From Amblyomma americanum (Eukaryota > Arthropoda > Arachnida > Ixodida > Ixodidae): DNA of 64,000 bases. The DNA is taken from the NCBI RefSeq assembly GCF_052857255.1, contig NC_135497.1, positions 346,658,799-346,722,798 on the forward strand. The letters run 5' to 3'. Below the pieces are notes generated by a model, which worked only from the letters and a program-made list of their open reading frames with translations, did not search any database and was not told where the DNA came from. Shown piece by piece: positions 58,604 to 64,000 of the stretch (positions within the stretch are counted from its first letter, which is position 1; each line of letters opens with the position of its first letter). The translations under genes were made by a program, and so were the position numbers.

Positions 58604-59495
58604 ACATGGACCCCAACCTACACGAAGAACGCAGAAAGGCGAGAGCCGAGTACATCTAAAAATCACTAGCCCGCCAGACAACAACGGTGTATGTGGACGC
58701 AGCCACATACCCCAGAAGGACGGGACAAAACAACCCCAACGCGGTAGCGGCTGTGATAAACTCGGACATGCGGGAAATCATCACCGCGTCGCTACGGGAC
58801 TGTAAGGTAGTCGAGGCTGAAGAAGTGGCCGTCGCTCTAGCGGCAGCGGAGGGCTACCGGACTAAGCGATCCTTAACAATACTAACCGACTCTCAAACGG
58901 CATGCCGGAACTTCTTGTTAGGCAGAATTGGTCACAGAGCGCTCCACATACTCCGCTCTGGGGACCGACCCAAGCAAAGCACAGAAGAAGAACCAATAAA
59001 ACATACGATAGTATGGACTCCGGGACACGCGGGAGTGGAAGGCAACCAAGCGATCGACAGGGTAGCTCGAGGGTACACTTTCTACCGAGCTACCTCCACA
59101 AGCGACCTCGAGGAAGCCGAACCTGTCCCTGGAGATTACTCGGCAATCTTAAACCACTACAAGGGCTGCAGGAAACGGTACCCCCACCACATAAATCTCT
59201 CTCCAGGGAAGACGCTGTCGCCTGGAGGCTGCTACAGACGGGATCATACCCGAATCTAAATACACTAAACAAAATACAACCCACACAATACACAGAAAAA
59301 TGCCCATGGTGCCATGAAACACCCACGCTCTATCACATAACGTGGGCCTGCCAGAAAATAGAGGTGGCACCAAAAATACCAAACCCGAGTGCGGAGCAAT
59401 GGGAAGGAATGCTCTCCAGCGACCGTCAAGACGTCAAACTTGGGCTGATCCGGCGAGCACAGCTGGCAGCGGCATCCAGCGGAGCCCTGGACTAG
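58604..59495 (+). pseudogene. LINE C ORF2 RNase H and C-terminal motif
   Basis: RNase H runs in frame 58687-59259: YVDAATYPRR (Asp), EAEEVAVALA (Glu), LTDSQTACRNF (Asp), VWTPGHAGVEGNQAID (His, Asp). A second frameshift near 59205 leads to the C-terminal CPWCHETPTLYHITWAC (C-x2-C-x7-H-x4-C) and the stop at 59495. All RNase H catalytic residues are present. Confidence 0.85.
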
Positions 59496-59689
59496 GGGCA
59501 GACGACCATTGCTAAGAAGACGGACGACACACCTGACTCCGCCAAATTGCTCACCTACTCTCTAGAGCTCAATAAACGTTTTCCTTCCTTTCTTCTCTCT
59601 TTCTCGCTCCGTAGTCACTACTGCGCATGCGCCACTAGTAGCACCGAACCACAGGTTTTCCGCCGCTGCGCAGCGCCGCGCCTTTCTCG

Positions 59690-59830
59690 AAAATCCAACT
59701 TTCAGTTTTCGCTTTCTTCTTTCCCTCCCTCTTTTACCCCTTCCTTTACTGCGCGGTTCGGGTGTCAACCGAGATATGTGATACTGTTACTGTGCCATTT
59801 CCTTTCCTCAAAAACCAAACAAAACAACTG
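59690..59830 (+). repeat. SINE 3' tail, Ruka-like
   Basis: A pyrimidine-rich stretch, then TACTGCGCGGTTCGGGTGTC, GAGATATGTG and CCATTTCCTTTCC, the same tail as in the SINEs at 19652 and 27485. The head is missing. Confidence 0.65.
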
Positions 59831-59992
59831 AGCCGACGGCGTTCATAGAGTTCATTGGCGTTGACAACTTTGCAAAAGCCGTTCATTTTCACGAAAGGAA
59901 AGGCGCACAACCGGCTCCGTGGGTGAGTGGAGACCTCAATCTCGCTTTCGCTTTGTATATCCTGGATTAGCTGAGCTAATCCACCTTAATTT
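59831..59992 (+). repeat. Dispersed repeat shared with 27888-28084
   Basis: Contains GTTCATTGGCGTTGACAAC, GGAAAGGCGCACAACCGGCT and the palindrome GGATTAGCTGAGCTAATCC at about 59969-59988. Function unknown. Confidence 0.5.
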
Positions 59993-60055
59993 TTTTCTAC
60001 ATGTAGTCCATCTAGCAGTGGCCACAGCAATTAAGATAAATAGCTCAGGTTAGCC

Positions 60056-60160
60056 CTTCTACAACTACACGTTTATTGTCGACGTTTCGACCGCGGTCGA
60101 AACGTCGACAATAAATGTGTCTTCGTAGAAGTGCCTACCTCACTTAGCCTGTATGCCCCA
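60056..60160. repeat. Penelope-type terminus palindrome
   Basis: A perfect 44-base palindrome at 60072-60115 is centred on ACCGCGGT. Each half reads GGTCGAAACGTCGACAATAAA outward, the hallmark 3' end of a Penelope-like element. GTAGAAGTGCCTACCT after it resembles the PLE1 end. It is a relic of two termini head to head, with no coding sequence left. Confidence 0.7.
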
Positions 60161-61366
60161 TATATATCGGAGGACCGATCTTTCTCAACAGTGATCTGTT
60201 TTCGCTGATATATCCTCTTTTATATTGGTTGGACACAGAAGTGGTGAAGGAGAAACGGAGAGACAGTACAGAAATAAATAGAGAAGCATGACAGGACAGG
60301 ACAATCCCGTCTTGTGTGTGCTGTCTCCGTCTTTTAGCGCCAGTACGCTTTTTGCGTAAACCGTGTCATGCTAAAACCAACTAGCCCAAATCGAAGTCTT
60401 GCCCACTTGGTCCCACCGGGGCTCACATGGCCCATCTGCAACGGCCCCAAATGGGACCTATAGGGCGTTTCAGAGCAGCCCACTAGGGGCCGACTGGGAC
60501 CCGCGTTGCAAACCCATATTGCTCCCATCGGGGCTCCCATGGGCTACCCAGATTACCCTACAGAGAGCCTCACTTCGTAGCCTACTTTGAGCTACATGGG
60601 ATGGTAAAACAGTCTACCTACCACTTGGTACTGCGCATCTTAAAGCTTTTTTGTCCAGACAGCGAAATACTGGAATTGCCTTCCTGCCGACGCGGTTCGG
60701 TAAATTCATCTGGCACACTTGAAAGCATTGATTGAAATAATCATGAACAAGCGGTAACGATTCATCCTCATTTAACAGCTGGATAGGGGCATTTGAGTTA
60801 TCAATCAATAAAAATAGCTTACAGAAGAAATTAAAGCTCAGGCTTTCCACAACGACTCAAGGTACGATTGGGCCCGATATCTGCGCTCTTTGACAACTCA
60901 GCAAAGCACGTAAAGGGTGGTTGAAGAAAACGACTATTCGTACTTAAAGAAAGGCGCCCAGGTGCTTCCCTTCATGCCTTAAAATTTACTTGTACCTCTG
61001 TTGGGTTTGACCTTTGTGAGCAGCAGACGTGACACCAAAATGCCCCGATCATTAAAGGTTGAGCTAAGTGTGAGCCTCTGCAGCTTAATTGCGTGCCGTG
61101 TTGCTCCTCACATTGCTCGAATGCACGATTTGGTTGCAGCAACGAAATATATGCATCAGCCTTGTCTCGAGAACGTCTCTGTGAAGGCTAGGAAGACACC
61201 GGTATGCACGACTGGCAACTCCTCTACTGCTCCTGGCTTTTAGTCACCATCCATTCTTGTCTGCATCTCTTGACGCCATGACCAGGCAAGCGGACGCTGC
61301 CTTAATTCAGCTCTTGCCCTGTATTAATGCTTCTCCAGAATACGAGCCGGTCCGTAATGAACTCAC
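60161..61366 (-). other. Intron 2 sequence near exon 2, no gene recognised
   Basis: Holds a GGGCCC-type low-order repeat region (60390-60560). Two small frames (60614-60850 minus, 61001-61243 plus) have no family motif and no splice fit to the peptide gene. Confidence 0.45.
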
Positions 61367-61408
61367 GAGCTCTCACAGCCGGTGAACCGTCACAAGTCGC
61401 CAGGAAAC
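61367..61408 (-). CDS. Defensin-like secreted peptide gene, exon 2
   Basis: A 42-nt exon with acceptor TATTTCTTACCCAG before 61408 and donor GTGAGT at 61366-61361, both strong. Joined to exon 1 in phase 1 it gives Gly14, then FLATCDGSPAVRA and the first base of His28. It completes the hydrophobic signal sequence begun in exon 1, which alone would be too short. Signal cleavage is likely around residues 19-21, leaving a short spacer before the six-cysteine domain. The exon is tiny, but phase, frame and hydrophobicity all agree. Confidence 0.7.
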
Positions 61409-62058
61409 CTGGGTAAGAAATACACCATAAACTAGGCTAGTTAATACCGGCAGTTCTCCTAGCCTCCAACTTATGAAAAACAACCGACGAGAATATTTTT
61501 TTTTTGGGGGGGGGGGAATTAGGAATCAACATACCACAACACTGCAACAGTTATATAATTAAGCATTCCGAATAGACAAACAAACAGCTGTTTCACGAAG
61601 TTAAATCGACAATGAAATGTAACGATCTTACTCCACTTCATGATGCTGGCGCTTGTGTAACCACCTACGAATGCATAATGGCAAATCTCTCCATTTAGAC
61701 AAATTTTTTATTGTGTTGCTCCAGGCGTTACGTGGAACTTTCCAAGCTTTAATGCGGCGCCCTAAACCTACATTTAAATGGCAGTTTACCATGCAGTGCG
61801 AATCAACCGATTATGCAAGTTGACAACAAACATTTTTTTTTTCATTACAGGAGCATAGTTGTCGATCGTCTCAACATATACGGCCCGAAGAAGCGCTTGG
61901 GAAATAAACATGGGGTAAGATCTGCGACATCAGTGATGTGAGATCAGTGAACTTATGCGCCTCCAAATTGTTAAGCAGTGCCCAGTGGCTTTTCCGCATG
62001 CGCTTTGCGCGCATGCGGTCACGCTTTTTGCCGCCCAAATGGAGAAATGAATGCTTAC
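61409..62058 (-). other. Intron 1 of the defensin-like gene (650 bp)
   Basis: Donor GTAAGC at 62058-62053 and acceptor CCCAG at 61413-61409 on the minus strand. It contains a T/G homopolymer stretch (about 61498-61517 on the plus strand). Confidence 0.65.
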
Positions 62059-62098
62059 CAGCCAGCAACAGCGCTACCATCCACATAGCCGCAGCCAT
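62059..62098 (-). CDS. Defensin-like secreted peptide gene, exon 1 (start and signal peptide)
   Basis: The ATG at 62098-62096 begins MAAAMWMVALLLA, a typical signal-peptide core, and the exon ends after one base of codon 14 at a consensus donor (G then GTAAGC). A TATA box lies 58 bases upstream of the ATG. Spliced with exons 2 and 3 it yields a 64-residue precursor. This exon and exon 2 have no copy in the left arm. No other ATG in frame was seen between the TATA box and this start. Confidence 0.72.
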
Positions 62099-62155
62099 TG
62101 CACGTGGCCTTTCTGTGTACTCTGGGTTTCTCCCGGGCAGGATGGGTACACGTCA

Positions 62156-62163
62156 TTTATATA
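62156..62163 (-). promoter_or_regulatory. TATA box of the defensin-like gene
   Basis: TATATAAA on the minus strand. Transcription would start about 30 bases downstream (near 62128), giving a short 5' leader of about 30 nt. No clear kappa-B site was identified by eye in the 140 bases upstream. Confidence 0.55.
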
Positions 62164-62756
62164 TTCCATGCCGAGAAGACTAAAGAAAAGTTTCTTACTA
62201 AGAACTTCCATATACTTGTCGGGCCATTCTCCCATATTTAGCTATGATTTGAGGAAAACAATGGGCCAAGACATCTGGCACTACGGATTCTCTGCACATC
62301 CGCACTTATCTTGCTTTTTAAAACTCTGGAACGAAAGAAACGTCCAAGAAATTTATAGTTTTTTCAGAGGGATGAGTCGAGTTTTCTGCAACAGCCCTCT
62401 TAATGACAAGTTTAGAACCTCGATTTTTTTTGTTGCATACTGGGAAGGAACCAATGCACCTGTTATTGGGCAGAACAGGTTAGTATCTTAAAGCATACAC
62501 GCACTCTTGGACCGTGATTGTCATTTCACTATAAAAGACTGCGGCACCATGGCGCTGTCGCATCGTTTCTTCCGTCGGAGATCTGCGTTGATCGATGAAA
62601 CGTTCAAGTATTGTGCGACAGGATTGCGAAACTCTCTTTATCACGCACCCCTGTCAGAAATGCCTTCCGCAGCTCTGTCGAAGAACCAGGATAGCCATCT
62701 CAATATATAAATAGGCGATATTTAGTGACGTCAGCCTTTGGTTCCTTTTTTTATAG
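62164..62756. other. Upstream region of the peptide gene, no further gene recognised
   Basis: Unique to the right arm up to about 62718, where pairing with 1878 begins. A plus-strand ATATATAAATAGG near 62702 is TATA-like, but no exon follows. The insertion target of the LINE fragment lies at 62740-62750. Confidence 0.45.
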
Positions 62757-63268
62757 CGTTGTTTATTGCCTCTGGGCATAAGGGGAGTTAGGAAGAAAAG
62801 AGAAAGGAAAGAAAATAGTGAGTGGGTGTTAAATAGAGCAACAAAGGTGGGCCGATCTAATGAATGCGACGAGGGAGCGGTGATGTGTCCCCTGCGTCCA
62901 ATAAATATATGAGGAAGGGTTGTCTGGGTGGAGACCCACTGCTGCCAGGTGGGGAATTCTAGTTGGATTCAGTGCCGGGCAAACACCCAACAAATGGTGA
63001 ATGTCTGCCTCAGTGTCTTGCGAGTTGCAGACTGGACATCCTAGGCGGGGATATAAGTGGCGAAATTGAGGCCACGTCCGAGTTACGGCAGGCGTGAGGG
63101 CAACCCAGGCCCGAATGCTCCGGGACACAACCTCCTCTGCACGGGTAAGACCGCGGGGGAGGGTTATCGCACACGGAGGGACAAGAGCACGTGTGCGGCG
63201 CCGGAGATGTTCCTTTCTTGTGAGTAGGAGGGTAGCGTCATCCATACTGAGGAATTGCGGCATTGATG
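62757..63268 (-). pseudogene. 5'-truncated LINE 3' fragment, right arm only
   Basis: A minus-strand frame reads HLYPRLGCPVCNSQDTEADI then HHLLGVCPALNP, a C-x2-C...H-x4-C end motif of non-LTR ORF2, to a stop near 62829. The 3' end is AATAAACAACGCTATAAAAA at 62757-62780. The flanking GCCT(T/C)TGG(T/C)TTC-like words at 62742 and 63270 suggest an imperfect target duplication of about 12 bases. The left arm has the uninterrupted site near 1840-1850. Confidence 0.75.
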
Positions 63269-64000
63269 GCCTCTGGCTTCTGGTCCCTGGAACATTCGCC
63301 GTGCAAAATCCCACCTATTCGACATGAGGAGCATTGTGCACAATCTCCCTCAAGCGCGGAGAAGGCAATAAATTTTTGCGCAGGACAATGAGAAATTCAT
63401 TATTTTTTCAGAAATAATGCCTCTATTACATCTTTATGTGAAGTTTTTATTGCTTTCAGAGTATTGCTTTGGAGCTCCTCAAAGTAATATTTTACAGCAC
63501 CTTATCACATTCGATATACTGGGTTGAAGGTTTAATTTGAAAGGGCATTTTCATTGACAAAAATACGTACAAATAAGGCTAACGATAATTTTCGTCAGTG
63601 ACTCCAAGATGAAAATTTGAAAAGCCTGAACTAGTTAAGTGTTTTGGAAGCGTGGTGGGCGTAGGATGGACGGCTTGCAGCGTTGTCAACAACTGTCGTG
63701 GAACATTGGAGGGAAAAAAAGGAATAATGTTTGTGCAACGCAAATAAGGGTCGCTACTACGCAGGCGATCTTTGGACATTTTTAGTGGACAAGGGGAGCG
63801 TTAGGTGAGAATAGACAGAGAGAAGAATGGAGCATGACAAGAGGGGGTAAATCGAGGGAAGTGAATTATTTATAAAAGTTTAGACAAGACAAACAGATAA
63901 AATCAGATATATGAAAAAGGATGTTCACAACACACGAGCAGCGACTTGAATCCAATGGCTTCGTCGAATATTCAGTCTTTCAGATGTATATGATGCTTGT
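63269..64000. other. Outer right arm, no gene recognised
   Basis: Reverse complement of about 1131-1840 with many small differences. A 66-residue frame at 63579-63779 is similar in the left arm only as DNA; no family motif. Confidence 0.5.

Larger units (their letters stand above)
53770..59590 (+). mobile_element. LINE C: nearly full-length I-clade non-LTR retrotransposon
   Basis: About 5.8 kb with 5' leader, ORF1 (gag-like, CCHC knuckle), ORF2 (APE endonuclease, RT, RNase H, C-terminal zinc-finger-like motif) and a 3' end with CTCAATAAACG at about 59567-59577. Few lesions: one stop and about two frameshifts in each ORF. It lies opposite to the host gene within intron 2. Confidence 0.88.

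Noticed and set aside
60614..60850. 78-residue minus-strand frame with four cysteines, considered as an extra exon of the peptide gene
   Set aside because: The possible splice at CTATCCAG gives a stop when joined in phase 1 to exon 1. The exon at 61367-61408 fits far better.
61001..61243. Small plus-strand frame with a hydrophobic start
   Set aside because: No promoter, no homolog recognised and antisense to intron 2; weak by itself.
61857..61916. Plus-strand exon-like stretch with acceptor TTTTTCATTACAG and donor GTAAGA
   Set aside because: Only 21 open codons, no neighbouring exon on the plus strand, and it lies antisense in intron 1 of the peptide gene. Likely chance.

Overview
This is eukaryotic, most likely ixodid (hard) tick, nuclear DNA. 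The grounds are tRNA-derived SINEs resembling the tick Ruka family, I-clade LINEs with RNase H, Ty3/Gypsy and Penelope-like elements, long (AT)n tracts and intron-split host sequence. There is no bacterial operon structure. Almost every long ORF belongs to a mobile element, and nearly all of those are broken.

Large-scale layout: the window is one giant inverted repeat. The left arm (about 1131-19650) matches the reverse complement of the right arm (about 24984-63998 and probably beyond the window), around a 5.3-kb spacer holding a SINE, a degenerate LINE and a second SINE. The right arm is longer because the arms differ by discrete events. Gypsy B is only in the left arm. Gypsy D, a TTAA-flanked MITE, a SINE and a LINE 3' fragment are only in the right arm. 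A 22-kb right-arm block (40438-62718) is replaced in the left arm by the 5'-truncated Gypsy A.

Host gene: the best-supported gene is a small secreted cysteine-rich peptide on the minus strand of the right arm, assembled here from three exons (62098-62059, 61408-61367, 39950-39838). It has a TATA box, consensus splice sites, matching phase-1 junctions and a poly(A) signal. The predicted 64-residue precursor has a signal peptide and six cysteines in arthropod-defensin (CS-alpha-beta) spacing. Its second intron is about 21.4 kb and is filled by a tRNA-like tandem array, two Penelope-like elements, a Gypsy element with inverted LTRs, a mariner fragment and a nearly complete LINE. The left arm keeps only exon 3 (6634-6746) because exons 1 and 2 lie in the block it lost.

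Region by region: 1-1956 flank and arm; 1957-6172 Gypsy A (-); 6176-6408 tRNA-like fold-back unit and AT tract; 6409-7750 arm with orphan exon 3; 7751-13048 Gypsy B (+); 13049-19650 arm with LINE and SINE relics and a fold-back element; 19652-24241 spacer; 24984-31008 arm; 31009-36885 Gypsy D (+); 36886-40279 arm with exon 3; 40280-41985 tRNA-like array; 42084-47003 PLE1; 47131-49851 Gypsy C; 50157-53285 PLE2; 53283-53612 mariner fragment; 53770-59590 LINE C; 59690-62056 relics and introns; 61367-62163 exons 2, 1 and promoter; 62757-63268 LINE fragment; remainder arm.

All similarity statements were made by eye on the raw sequence; no database search or alignment was run.
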